A DNA stretch of 47,229 bases from Epsilonproteobacteria bacterium UBA6211 (GTDB lineage Bacteria; Campylobacterota; Campylobacteria; Campylobacterales; Arcobacteraceae): positions 1 through 47,229 of the forward strand of contig DISL01000059.1 in NCBI GenBank assembly GCA_002421845.1. Reading direction: 5' to 3'. This document shows, one piece after another, positions 33,184 through 41,918 of the stretch. A program made the translations under genes and the position numbers. The notes beneath the pieces were generated by a model that was given only the letters and a program-made list of their open reading frames with translations, had not been told where the DNA came from and did not search any database. Position 1 is the stretch's first letter. Each line of letters starts with the position of its first letter.

Positions 33184-34442
33184 TATTCTACCTCCGCTTT
33201 TAGAGTTTTTAGATACCCAACGATATCCAATACCTCTTGTTCAGTTAAATAATCAAATGCAGGCATAGCAGAAGTCATACCGCTAGCTCTGTCACCGTAA
33301 TGCCAAGCAAAATTTGAGTGTGCATTTGCATTGTATCCCGGAACTATTGCATTATGCGGTTCTCTTATAGACTCTATCAAATATGGAGTTGTTGAGTAAC
33401 CACCGATATTTGATAAATTAGGAGCCATATAAGCAGATGCTGCCTCATTTACTTTACCGTAATTATGACAACTTGCACAATGAGTTTTCATCAACTCTTC
33501 ACCAGTTTTTACATTTGCGTTATTAAGAGGTTTATCAAACTCTTTTTTTAGTTTGTCATTACTTGCAACACCGTCAAACTCCACTATAATCCAAGTAGAA
33601 AGATGTTTTAAACCATCTCTATTCATTTTGTCACCGTCCCATACGGCAAAAGCTACAGGAATCGGGTCATTATAAATTTTTACATATTCATCATTAAGAG
33701 GTCTTACTACGCTTCCCTCCCAACCGCTTGTACTAAAAGCAGATTTTTTGTATTTCATATCCATCAAAAATTCGCTACTTTTGTCTTTTATTTCAGTCAT
33801 AGAACCGAAACCTTCGGCAACAAATGCTTTTTGATAGCTTCTTCTTGCAAGATGAGCCACATCTATGTCAAATTTCTCTAAGTCTTTTTGGAAATATGGA
33901 GAATTTGCACGATTTACTTGCTTGTCTATCTCACCGTTTCCGTTTGGCTCAAAAAGTTTAGCTACGGCTTTTTGTAAATAAACCATTACAGGTCTATCAA
34001 CACTTCCCATACCTATATAAGGCAACTTCAAAGGGTCATCGTATTTAGCTGCAAATTGTACCGCAAAACCGTCAGGGAATTCAGTATTTTTTATAGCATT
34101 TCCTGATTGGATTGATTGTGTTTTATCAGCCCATTCTAATTTGAAAGCAATATTTTGACCGTCAGTCAAAGCTTTTACTTTCACTTTTTTAGCCTTGTTG
34201 CCGTCATTCAAAGTATTAGCTTTTTTATCATTCAAATGAATCGTTGTTTGAGGATAAGCAATGATTTCAGTCTCTTTAGCTTTTCTCCAGTGACTTGACT
34301 CAACACCGATATGTTTAATGTCCGCATCTACTTTATAAGCCGTAATTACAGGAGAAGCAAACGCACCGCTCGCACAAAGTGCAGTAGCTGCTACTGAGCT
34401 ACCGATAAGTTTTTTGATAGATTTATTACTAAGTGCTATCAT
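33183..34442 (-). CDS. Heme-b-type gamma subunit (ethylbenzene-dehydrogenase-like) fused to cytochrome c
   Basis: A 419-residue periplasmic protein. A Sec signal (cleaved after A-F-A, about residue 29) is followed by an EB_dh-like beta domain (about 35-300) of the kind that binds heme b in DdhC, SerC and EbdC. A C-terminal cytochrome c domain follows, with C-A-S-C-H at 322-326 and likely distal Met393 in S-A-M-P-A-F. Electrons from the Fe-S subunit would pass through heme b to heme c, or the reverse. Known type II enzymes usually keep the c-type carrier separate, so this is a fused wire. It overlaps the Fe-S subunit gene by one base. Confidence 0.82.
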   Translation of the reverse strand: MIALSNKSIKKLIGSSVAATALCASGAFASPVITAYKVDADIKHIGVESSHWRKAKETEIIAYPQTTIHLNDKKANTLNDGNKAKKVKVKALTDGQNIAFKLEWADKTQSIQSGNAIKNTEFPDGFAVQFAAKYDDPLKLPYIGMGSVDRPVMVYLQKAVAKLFEPNGNGEIDKQVNRANSPYFQKDLEKFDIDVAHLARRSYQKAFVAEGFGSMTEIKDKSSEFLMDMKYKKSAFSTSGWEGSVVRPLNDEYVKIYNDPIPVAFAVWDGDKMNRDGLKHLSTWIIVEFDGVASNDKLKKEFDKPLNNANVKTGEELMKTHCASCHNYGKVNEAASAYMAPNLSNIGGYSTTPYLIESIREPHNAIVPGYNANAHSNFAWHYGDRASGMTSAMPAFDYLTEQEVLDIVGYLKTLKAEVE

Positions 34443-35527
34443 TATTTACTCCTTAAAAATCTAGTAATTTTTTGAGTATGTTTACCGCTTAAATATCTAT
34501 TGTCAACAGGTGCAAGTTTATTTGAACCCTCTTTTTTGTAATAGTTATTGTCAAGTCTGAACATATCCGAATGAGAATAAGCAATCAATAAATCTAACAA
34601 TTCACTTTTGCCTGTCTCTTTTCTTTTTGCCATTTCAGCTTTTAGAGTTTTAATAGCTCCGTTTACTTCCGTACCGAAAAGTTTTTCAAGTTCTTCTACC
34701 GGAATTCTATTACTTCCTTCTATTACGTTACCTTCAGCATCAAACTTAGGTGGTGCTTCAGTAGGAGGTATATAGTAAACGTTTGGACTAGTTCCACGGT
34801 CTGCTCTTAAAGGTAATGCAACTTTGTATTTATGTACAAGTTGGTGAACTTGTGAATTTACATCGTCTAAGAAACCTACAAATCTAATTCTTCCAACACA
34901 TTGTTGAGCACATGCCGGTGGTAAACCTTGTTCAATTCTTGGGAAACAGAATATACATTTTTCCGTTTTAGAAAGTTTCGGGTTAAAATATACTTTTTTG
35001 TATGGACATCCTGCGATACAATATCTATATCCTTGACATCTATCAAGGTCAACAAGTACTACACCGTCTATATCTCTTTTAAATATCGCATCTCTTGGAC
35101 AAGAGCTTAGACACCCTGGGTTTGTACAGTGGTTACAAATTCTTGGAATATAGAAGAAATAGTTATCATTTGGGAAATTCCCAGCACCTTCATCCTCATC
35201 CCAGTTTGGTCCCCATGTAGGCTCAACATTTGGAGTAAGTTGTTTTCCGTCAGCTAGTGCATCAAAGTTATAATCCCAAGGCACACCGTAATCTGCTTCT
35301 ATATTAGGAATAATACCGTCTTGTAAATCTCCGGCAGCATCAAAACCACCGCCTAGTTCCATCCAATTTTTTGGATAACCGGTTCCCGGGTATGTTTCAA
35401 CGTTATTCCAATACATATATTCACGGCCGTTTCTATTTGTCCATTGTGTTTTACAAGCAACGGTACAGGTTTGACAGCCGATACATTTATTTAGGTCCAT
35501 TACCATTGCTAATTGTCTTTTTGACAT
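34442..35527 (-). CDS. Iron-sulfur beta subunit of type II DMSO-reductase-family enzyme
   Basis: A 361-residue protein without signal peptide, expected to be co-exported with the Tat-bearing catalytic subunit. Four Cys groups are visible: C-I-G-C-Q-T-C-T-V-A-C, C-N-H-C-T-N-P-G-C-L-S-S-C-P, C-Q-G-Y-R-Y-C-I-A-G-C-P and C-I-F-C...C-A-Q-Q-C. The third group has Tyr where a Cys would bind a fourth iron, as in NarH-type subunits with a [3Fe-4S] cluster (Trp there). This chain wires the molybdenum site to the heme subunit. It begins 15 bases after the catalytic subunit stop. Confidence 0.92.
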   Translation of the reverse strand: MSKRQLAMVMDLNKCIGCQTCTVACKTQWTNRNGREYMYWNNVETYPGTGYPKNWMELGGGFDAAGDLQDGIIPNIEADYGVPWDYNFDALADGKQLTPNVEPTWGPNWDEDEGAGNFPNDNYFFYIPRICNHCTNPGCLSSCPRDAIFKRDIDGVVLVDLDRCQGYRYCIAGCPYKKVYFNPKLSKTEKCIFCFPRIEQGLPPACAQQCVGRIRFVGFLDDVNSQVHQLVHKYKVALPLRADRGTSPNVYYIPPTEAPPKFDAEGNVIEGSNRIPVEELEKLFGTEVNGAIKTLKAEMAKRKETGKSELLDLLIAYSHSDMFRLDNNYYKKEGSNKLAPVDNRYLSGKHTQKITRFLRSK

Positions 35528-35542
35528 AAACTATTCCTCCCC

Positions 35543-38521
35543 TTACTTTCTTGCTTTTTCAAAGTTTACGGCACCGTCGTACGCATATTGGTTACCGTCC
35601 CACAATGCACCGCTTTTTAGATGTCCCCAACCGTCACTCATCTCTAATAGATTTAGAGCAGTAGGTACAACTTCATTGTGTCCTCTTAGGTTTCTATACA
35701 TATAAGGTTCCCATCCATGTTCCATAACAAGTGAATCCATAGGTGCAGAAGAACTAACTTTTGCCATAGCATAAAACTCGCCTAATTGGTTATAAACTCT
35801 TATTTCATCACCGTCTTTGATACCTTTTATTTCAGCAACTTTTCTGTTTATTGCAACATAAGGTTTACCTCTTTGTAATCTTTGCAGTGTTCTACTTGTT
35901 TTGTAGTTACTGTGAATTGACCATCTAGCGTGTGGTGTTAAGAAATTAAACGGATGAGAGTTAGTCTCAGGTCTAATACCTTTCATACCTGTATTTGTTT
36001 GAGCACCGAGTCTTATAAACATCTCATGGTCAACATAAAAAGTTTGTCTTCCGCTTGATGTATGGAACGGTACAAATTTGAACATATGGTTTTCCATAGT
36101 ATTATACGGCTTATCGGTATAAAGCGGTGAAGATGTTGCACCTTTTTCATTGATTACCAAGAAACCGCCTTGTTTGTACATTTTTTCCAATGTATGAGGC
36201 TCATATTGTTCACACACACTTAGTGCTGCTTCAACAGCTTGTTTGTCTGTCCCTAGATACGGTTCCATTGCAGATTCCGACTCAGAGTCTGTATTTGTAA
36301 ACTCTTTGTGGAATATATCAAGTTCATGGAAACCATCTCTTGCATATCTCTTATCATCAGCTACTTTTGCCTTAGCTTTATTTTCAGGAAGATTTGCAAT
36401 CTCTTCAAGTTTTTTAGCTATAAGTGTAAACATACTCCACTCATCCATAGCCTCACCTACCGGTTTGATATTTGCTACAGGTTGAGCAAGGTTTGTATAT
36501 CTGTGGTATCCAGGAGATGTTCTTATATCCCATACCTCATAGTGTGATTTTGCAGGAAGTAAAATATCAGCGTAAACTGCCGCTTCACTCATTTTGAAAT
36601 CAACTATTGTTAAATGTTTCATTTTTTTGAGGAATGCTTCACGGTATTTGCTACCTTTATTTCTTCTAAATCTACTATCAGCGATAAGTACGGCCACTTC
36701 AGGATCCCAGTGTTTGTGTCCTGTACCTTTCTCACCGTCATCCATATTACCTTTTTCAAGCATTGCTTTGATGATTTTTAAGTACTCAGCTTTGTCAATT
36801 CCAGATTTATTTCCGTTACTTTGGTGAGCTCTTACAACATCTTCATTTGAGAAATACTCTTCAACAGTCGCAAGTCCATCACCCATAACAAACTCGCCCA
36901 CAAATCCAGAACCGAATCTCGGGTTATATTTACCGCTAAATCCACTTAATCCACCAAGACCGTTTAACGTCCATTCACCCTCTGTATTGATACCGCCGTA
37001 AGGTCCCATTTTACCTGCAAGACCAGCTATCGAACAGATATTCCATAGAGTTAAAACACCGTTGAAGTATTTGTTCAAACTAAATCCTGTCGTAGTTTCA
37101 ACCACTTTTGGTACAGACATATCATAAGCAAGTTGTTTGATAACAGATGGAGCTATGTTTGTAAAACACTCTTTTGCAGCATATTCAGCCGTAAAAGGCT
37201 CTGCATTTTTCTTTAACATTTCAAATACGGTCGTAACTCTTACTTTTTTACCGTGTACGGTTATTTCCCACTCACCCTCTAAAACAGGGTCAATGTTGAA
37301 ATCTTTGATTTTTAATGTTTGTTCTTTACTTCCATGACTTCCAGGCATTTCAGCTATTGCATTTGTAGTTGCATTCCAACAATAAAATCTCTCTTCAGCA
37401 CTATGGTCAGCCGTATGAGAAGCAGAATAGCTAGAAGCATCATGTGCAGCGAAATCACTTGCACGAAGAAGTTTTTTATCAGCTACTTTTACCAAGAAAG
37501 GAAGGTCTGTATAAGTTTTAATAAATTCTGGTTTGTAATATTTGTTTTTTAATATCTCATTTATTACAGCCATTGCAAGGATATTGTCTGTTCCTGCTTT
37601 GATTGGTAACCACAAATCTGCACTTTTTGCACTTGCGTTAAACTCAGGTGTAATAACGATTACTTTTGCACCGTTGTATTTACCTTCCCATACGAAGTGA
37701 GCATCAGGTATTCTTGAAACAGACGGATTAGCACCCCAGAAAACCGCAACATCAACATTATATAAGAAGTCATACGTACAGCCAACGTTACCTTCACCAA
37801 ACGCGATAGCAGCACCGCTAAACATATCCCCTAGATATGAAGCAGGGTAAATTCTCGTAGCTCCAAGTTGTGTACCGAATCTAAGTGGAGCTCCTCTTCT
37901 ACCTTCTGTTAGAAGTCCAGTTCCTGCTTGAACAAGAAGTTTTGAAGGACCTTTTTTAGGGTCAGTCATTACGTTCCAAATTTGTGTTGCAACTTTTGTA
38001 GCAGCTTCATCCCAGCTAAGTCTCTTCCACTTACCTTCGCCTCTTTTGCCAACTCTCTCCATTGGATAAAGGATTCTATCTTTTTCATACATAATTTGAG
38101 AGTGTTGAACACCTTTATTACAACCCCTTGGGTTAAAATCAGGTATTTTTGCATTGATTCTCGGGTATCTTGCACTTTGGTTTTCTCTAGTAACCACACC
38201 GTTATGTGACCACACTTCCCATGCACAGTTACCTTGACAGTTTACACAGTGGTAAGCAAATCCGTGCTCCTCTTTTTTACCGTAAGTAAATCCAAACTCA
38301 TTTCTATACATTTGTTCAGTATATGTAGTGTTTGGGTAATTTTCTTTACCGTTTGTTATATCCATAACCTCTGTTTTTGCAAAAAGGTTACTACTACCTG
38401 CAAGCATTGCGGCAGTTGCACCCGAAACTTTAAGGAAATTTCTTCTTTGCTCACTTTGAATATTAGTATTTTCACATGCTTCTTGATTTTCTAAAAGCTT
38501 ACTATTGATTGGTTTTGTCAT
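35543..38521 (-). CDS. Molybdopterin catalytic subunit, type II DMSO-reductase family (Ddh/Ser/Ebd/Nar-like)
   Basis: A 992-residue enzyme. The twin-Arg signal has R26-R27 in R-R-N-F-L-K-V-S-G. The FS0 cluster ligands are His91, Cys95, Cys99 and Cys134 (H-C-V-N-C-Q-G-N-C, later R-G-C-N-K-G), a NarG-type His/Cys set, with an extra Cys92. Asp232 in Y-L-G-D-M-F-S-G sits where type II enzymes coordinate molybdenum. I-P-D-A-H-F, A-D-L-W-L-P and the C-terminal A-R-W-S-I-H-S bind the two pterins. Relatives oxidise or reduce nitrate, selenate, (per)chlorate, dimethylsulfide or hydrocarbons. The substrate is not set by sequence; the adjacent rhodanese hints at sulfur compounds. Confidence 0.92.
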   Translation of the reverse strand: MTKPINSKLLENQEACENTNIQSEQRRNFLKVSGATAAMLAGSSNLFAKTEVMDITNGKENYPNTTYTEQMYRNEFGFTYGKKEEHGFAYHCVNCQGNCAWEVWSHNGVVTRENQSARYPRINAKIPDFNPRGCNKGVQHSQIMYEKDRILYPMERVGKRGEGKWKRLSWDEAATKVATQIWNVMTDPKKGPSKLLVQAGTGLLTEGRRGAPLRFGTQLGATRIYPASYLGDMFSGAAIAFGEGNVGCTYDFLYNVDVAVFWGANPSVSRIPDAHFVWEGKYNGAKVIVITPEFNASAKSADLWLPIKAGTDNILAMAVINEILKNKYYKPEFIKTYTDLPFLVKVADKKLLRASDFAAHDASSYSASHTADHSAEERFYCWNATTNAIAEMPGSHGSKEQTLKIKDFNIDPVLEGEWEITVHGKKVRVTTVFEMLKKNAEPFTAEYAAKECFTNIAPSVIKQLAYDMSVPKVVETTTGFSLNKYFNGVLTLWNICSIAGLAGKMGPYGGINTEGEWTLNGLGGLSGFSGKYNPRFGSGFVGEFVMGDGLATVEEYFSNEDVVRAHQSNGNKSGIDKAEYLKIIKAMLEKGNMDDGEKGTGHKHWDPEVAVLIADSRFRRNKGSKYREAFLKKMKHLTIVDFKMSEAAVYADILLPAKSHYEVWDIRTSPGYHRYTNLAQPVANIKPVGEAMDEWSMFTLIAKKLEEIANLPENKAKAKVADDKRYARDGFHELDIFHKEFTNTDSESESAMEPYLGTDKQAVEAALSVCEQYEPHTLEKMYKQGGFLVINEKGATSSPLYTDKPYNTMENHMFKFVPFHTSSGRQTFYVDHEMFIRLGAQTNTGMKGIRPETNSHPFNFLTPHARWSIHSNYKTSRTLQRLQRGKPYVAINRKVAEIKGIKDGDEIRVYNQLGEFYAMAKVSSSAPMDSLVMEHGWEPYMYRNLRGHNEVVPTALNLLEMSDGWGHLKSGALWDGNQYAYDGAVNFEKARK

Positions 38522-38536
38522 TTAATACTCCTGCTT

Positions 38537-39658
38537 TTATCTGCTAATCGGTAAGTTTTGGTCATTGCCCCACTCATCCCAACTACCCGTATATGTTTTT
38601 ACGTTTTCATATCCAAGCATTTTAAGTGCAACTTGAAACTCTGTACTTCTACCGGCACCTACGTGACAGTATGGATAAATAGTTTTATCTTTTGTAATAC
38701 CGTATTTATCAAAAACTTTTTGCATCTCTTCAAGTTTTTTAAATGATAATTTATTTTGTGAGTCTGATATATTAGTCCACTCTACTATAGTAGATCCAGG
38801 GATATGTCCACCACGTGCTACGTTATCAAGTTTTACTTCACCCATAACTTCACCCATTCTTCTTGAATCTATGATTACATATTTTGATTTATCACCGTTT
38901 TTCTTAATATCTTCAACAGCTTTTAAAACATCCTCTTTTGAAGCAACTAAATCCCATTTAATTTTTGATTCATCGATTTTATAAGTTGCAGGAGTATGTT
39001 TAGGCTCTTTTTTACCTTTTTGAACTATTAGTTTAGGTTCCAAATCTTTCATCAGCTTAGTAAGTTCTTCAACTTTTTTTTCTAAAGCTTCAGCTTTTTT
39101 ATTGTCTCCTGCTTTTTGAGCATCTTTTATAGATTTAGAGAAATTTCTAACCTCATCTTTATATTTGTCGTATTGAATTTGGTTTTTATCAAGTGCCATT
39201 ATAGCAGCCATACCACCGTTTAGTATTTTTACGTTATCATGACCGTAATGTTTGAAAAACAACCATACACCCGTTGCATTTGGACCTTTATAGTCATCAT
39301 ACGCAATTACCATAGTGTCATTGCTGATACCTTTACTAGAGATTTTTTTCTCTGCAGTATCAATACACATCAAAAGCGGGCTACATTTAAAGTCACCTGT
39401 TATATCGGTTTCATGTAGTCCATGTGCATACATCAAAGCACTTCCGTTTATATGCCCTACCAATTCATAAGTGTCGTAACTATCACCACTTACGAAAACA
39501 ACATTTTTTTTGCCTATTAGCTTTATAGCCTCATCAGCACTTATTAAATATTCTTTCATCCTATCCGTGTAGCCTTTTGAACTGTAAGTATCATTAGCAA
39601 ACGTAATAGTTGAAATACTTAATACCAAAGCAACTGTAATTTTAAACAGTTTACCCAT
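38537..39658 (-). CDS. Periplasmic two-domain rhodanese (thiosulfate sulfurtransferase-like)
   Basis: A 373-residue protein with a Sec signal peptide (cleaved near T-F-A-N). The N-terminal rhodanese domain lacks the catalytic Cys (Asp-rich Y-D-D-Y-K-G-P-N at that loop). A charged helical insert (about 180-235) follows. The C-terminal domain is active-looking, with Cys331 in Y-C-H-V-G-A-G-R-S and the G-S-W-D-E-W-G ending typical of thiosulfate sulfurtransferases. It would carry a persulfide in the periplasm. It is the first gene of the molybdoenzyme operon, 15 bases before the catalytic subunit. AAAGGAGG precedes the ATG at 39658. Confidence 0.87.
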   Translation of the reverse strand: MGKLFKITVALVLSISTITFANDTYSSKGYTDRMKEYLISADEAIKLIGKKNVVFVSGDSYDTYELVGHINGSALMYAHGLHETDITGDFKCSPLLMCIDTAEKKISSKGISNDTMVIAYDDYKGPNATGVWLFFKHYGHDNVKILNGGMAAIMALDKNQIQYDKYKDEVRNFSKSIKDAQKAGDNKKAEALEKKVEELTKLMKDLEPKLIVQKGKKEPKHTPATYKIDESKIKWDLVASKEDVLKAVEDIKKNGDKSKYVIIDSRRMGEVMGEVKLDNVARGGHIPGSTIVEWTNISDSQNKLSFKKLEEMQKVFDKYGITKDKTIYPYCHVGAGRSTEFQVALKMLGYENVKTYTGSWDEWGNDQNLPISR

Positions 39659-39688
39659 AACGACCTCCTTTGAAATTTTACTCTTCCT

Positions 39689-39718
39689 TGTACATAGAAA
39701 AGAAATCGTGTACATTAT
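39689..39718 (-). promoter_or_regulatory. Promoter of the molybdoenzyme operon with paired TGTACA boxes
   Basis: On the minus strand, TATAAT (39718-39713) is a clear -10. Two palindromic TGTACA boxes lie at 39709-39714 and 39689-39694, exactly 20 bases apart (two helical turns). One overlaps the -10 and the other lies just downstream of the expected start. This is the placement expected for a repressor. The regulator is unknown; the operator claim is inference. Confidence 0.5.
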
Positions 39719-39896
39719 ATGCCCTAAATGCTAAAATTCTTATAAAATTCAGAGTTTTTTTATTTATCTTTGTTATAATAAAAACTAATATTGCATTTTG
39801 TCAATTATCATTATTATAAGTCCAAATTATCATATTTTTAATCTGTTTTTAATATTTTTTTGATACTATTCTTTCATTGAAAAAGTGAGGTTGTTT

Positions 39897-40466
39897 ATGG
39901 AAATGGATATAGCGTTGGATGAACTATCAGACAAGACATTAGATATAAAAAGAGTTGAACAAATTTATAATTCATTCATAGGTGACAAAGTCTTAGAATC
40001 GAAAATCGCCATGAATTTAAGTATGAAAACATCGGTATATGATAAAGAGCTAGGTAAAAGTGAAACAATGATTTCATTACTAAAAAAACTTAGCACTTCA
40101 GAATCGATGGAAGCAAGATGGGCAGTAGCAAAAAACCCTCATACGCCTATTGAAATTCTTACAAATTTAGCAAACGATAAGATAAATTTAGTAAGAGCTT
40201 TGGTTGCAACAAATCAAAATACGCCAAAAGATATACTACAGAAATTTTTTAGTGATGAAAAAATAGTGCGAGACGGTCTAAGCGGAAACCCAAATACTCC
40301 CGAAAAATATCTTAACCTTTTAGCAGATGATAGCGATAAAATGGTAAGGCTAAGAGTTGCAGAAAATCCGGCTACATCCAAAGCGATATTGGAAAAGCTT
40401 TCATGTGATTCTCAAAAAGATGTAAGTATAGCAGCATCTAAAAGACTAGAAAAGGAGTTTAAATGA
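39897..40466 (+). CDS. Leucine-rich-repeat-variant (LRV/HEAT-like) protein
   Basis: A 189-residue soluble protein with about four 24-residue repeats of the LRV type (A-x-N-P-x-T-P-x-x-x-L-x-x-L-A-x-D), forming a helical solenoid. LRV proteins are probably scaffolds; one known example is associated with nitrogen fixation and an Fe-S cluster, but no Cys cluster is present here. The ATG at 39897 lies 6 bases after GTGAGG. It overlaps the next gene by 4 bases and the operon ends in mrp. Confidence 0.75.
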   Translation: MEMDIALDELSDKTLDIKRVEQIYNSFIGDKVLESKIAMNLSMKTSVYDKELGKSETMISLLKKLSTSESMEARWAVAKNPHTPIEILTNLANDKINLVRALVATNQNTPKDILQKFFSDEKIVRDGLSGNPNTPEKYLNLLADDSDKMVRLRVAENPATSKAILEKLSCDSQKDVSIAASKRLEKEFK

Positions 40467-40807
40467 GTCAACAACACCTTATAACTCAACTCCTAACGCT
40501 TTTTTTTAGCGGTGTTTATATATCTACGAAAGATTTACTTGATATTGCACACAAACTTGAGCTTGACTTTCCGGCAAAAAGTAGAGAGTTACTCTTGAAA
40601 AACTTGTTTGCCGAAGCTCAAAACCAAAACAAGCTTTACGAAACTTACGATATGATTATAGCATTGTTACAATCAAGAGTAAGGGAATACAAGAAACTTA
40701 CAGCCCTTTATCCTCATATACAAAACGTTTCGACAAACTGGATAAATAAAGCAAATACGATGATAAGATTGATTCAACAACAAAAAAGAGGTAGCATTTA
40801 TGAGTGA
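40463..40807 (+). CDS. Small conserved helical protein upstream of mrp, function unknown
   Basis: A 114-residue, mostly helical soluble protein (L-L-T-L-F-F-S-G-V-Y-I-S-T-K-D-L-L near the N-terminus, then charged helices). No family is recognised. Start and stop overlap the neighbours (4 bases with the LRV gene, 8 bases with mrp), so it is expressed with them and may assist Fe-S cluster transfer. That role is inferred from position only. Confidence 0.65.
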   Translation: MSQQHLITQLLTLFFSGVYISTKDLLDIAHKLELDFPAKSRELLLKNLFAEAQNQNKLYETYDMIIALLQSRVREYKKLTALYPHIQNVSTNWINKANTMIRLIQQQKRGSIYE

Positions 40808-41837
40808 AAACCAAGTAACGGAAGTACTAAAACATATCAAATATCCTAATTTAGAAAAAAGTATTATAGATTTATCTTTAGTTGATGAGATAGTTTCACA
40901 CGAAAATTCTTTGAATATCTCTTTAAAAATAGTAAATACGCAAGCTTTTGAAACACTATGTGATACCATAAAAAACAATACAAAACTTAAAGAGATTTTT
41001 TCAAATATAAACGTGACAAACAAAGTCCAACCGCCGAAAAAATCTCTTAACTACGGCTCAACCCAAAACCCGAACAACCGCGCCCCTTATGCAAAAAACA
41101 TTATTGCCGTAAGTAGCGGAAAAGGTGGGGTAGGTAAATCTACGGTTGCGGCAAATATCGCCGTATCTTTGGCTCAAGACGGCTACAAAGTCGGTATTCT
41201 TGATGCGGACGTTTATGGACCTAATATCCCTAGAATGTTGGGAGTTGACGGAGAAAGCCTCAAATGGAGTGAAAACGACAAAATAATACCTAGTATAAAT
41301 TTCGGCGTCAAAATAATGAGCGTAGGTCTTACTACACCAAGAAGCGATACACCTCTTGTTTGGAGAAGTTCCGTTGCCGTGTCGGCACTTATCCAGTTTT
41401 TAGAAGATGTTGACTGGGGAAGCTTGGATTATCTTGTTATTGATATGCCTCCTGGAACCGGTGATGTTCAGCTTACTATGGCTCAAGAACTACGCCTTAC
41501 CTGTGCTATTTTGGTAACCACGCCTCAAATGGCATCCATAGATGACGTAAGCCGTGCTATTATGATGTTCAAAGACGTAGGAGTACCTATATGCGGTCTT
41601 GTAGAAAATATGAGCTATTTTATCACTCCTGATACAAAACAAAGATATGATATTTTCGGAAGCGGAACTGGAGCTAAACTAAGCGTTGATTACGGTATAA
41701 ATTTCCTAGGCGAGATACCGCTATCTATGGATATAAGACAAAATTGCGATAGCGGTAAACCGCCTGTAGTTTTAAAAGATGAAGTGATTAGAGGATATTA
41801 CAAACAAATCACAAATAAAATCATAAAAAACAATTAA
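40800..41837 (+). CDS. mrp: Mrp/ApbC family iron-sulfur cluster carrier ATPase
   Basis: A 345-residue protein. A DUF59/MIP18-like N-terminal domain (about 1-80) is followed by a P-loop ATPase of the Mrp/NBP35 group: deviant Walker A S-G-K-G-G-V-G-K-S-T, V-I-D-M-P-P-G-T-G-D, and G-L-V-E-N-M-S-Y-F near the C-terminus. These proteins carry Fe-S clusters to apo-enzymes in the cytoplasm. The C-x-x-C of many Mrp proteins near the end is not evident here, a possible difference. It is the last gene of the operon. Confidence 0.92.
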   Translation: MSENQVTEVLKHIKYPNLEKSIIDLSLVDEIVSHENSLNISLKIVNTQAFETLCDTIKNNTKLKEIFSNINVTNKVQPPKKSLNYGSTQNPNNRAPYAKNIIAVSSGKGGVGKSTVAANIAVSLAQDGYKVGILDADVYGPNIPRMLGVDGESLKWSENDKIIPSINFGVKIMSVGLTTPRSDTPLVWRSSVAVSALIQFLEDVDWGSLDYLVIDMPPGTGDVQLTMAQELRLTCAILVTTPQMASIDDVSRAIMMFKDVGVPICGLVENMSYFITPDTKQRYDIFGSGTGAKLSVDYGINFLGEIPLSMDIRQNCDSGKPPVVLKDEVIRGYYKQITNKIIKNN

Positions 41838-41863
41838 AAACTCGTCACCTTGAACTTGTCCCT

Positions 41864-41889
41864 TGTCACTCCGAACTTGATTCGGAGTC
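41864..41889. repeat. Short interspersed hairpin repeat, copy 2
   Basis: TGTCACTCCGAACTTGATTCGGAGTC matches copy 1 at 3576-3602 apart from a compensating pair of changes in the stem (ACTCCGA / TCGGAGT). A diverged partial copy (GTCACCTTGAACTTGTC) lies just upstream. It sits between the convergent mrp and mtgA genes. Confidence 0.7.
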
Positions 41890-41892
41890 AAA

Positions 41893-41918
41893 CTACTCCC
41901 CTATTATTACGGGAGTAG
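41893..41918 (-). terminator. Hairpin spanning the mtgA stop codon
   Basis: CTACTCCC and GGGAGTAG form an 8-bp stem across the last codons of mtgA. A short T run follows on the minus strand, so it may terminate the radical SAM-mtgA transcript. Confidence 0.5.

Noticed and set aside
36243..38494. Several plus-strand frames opposite the molybdoenzyme catalytic subunit.
   Set aside because: They are shadows of a highly conserved 992-residue gene and have no SD or family resemblance.
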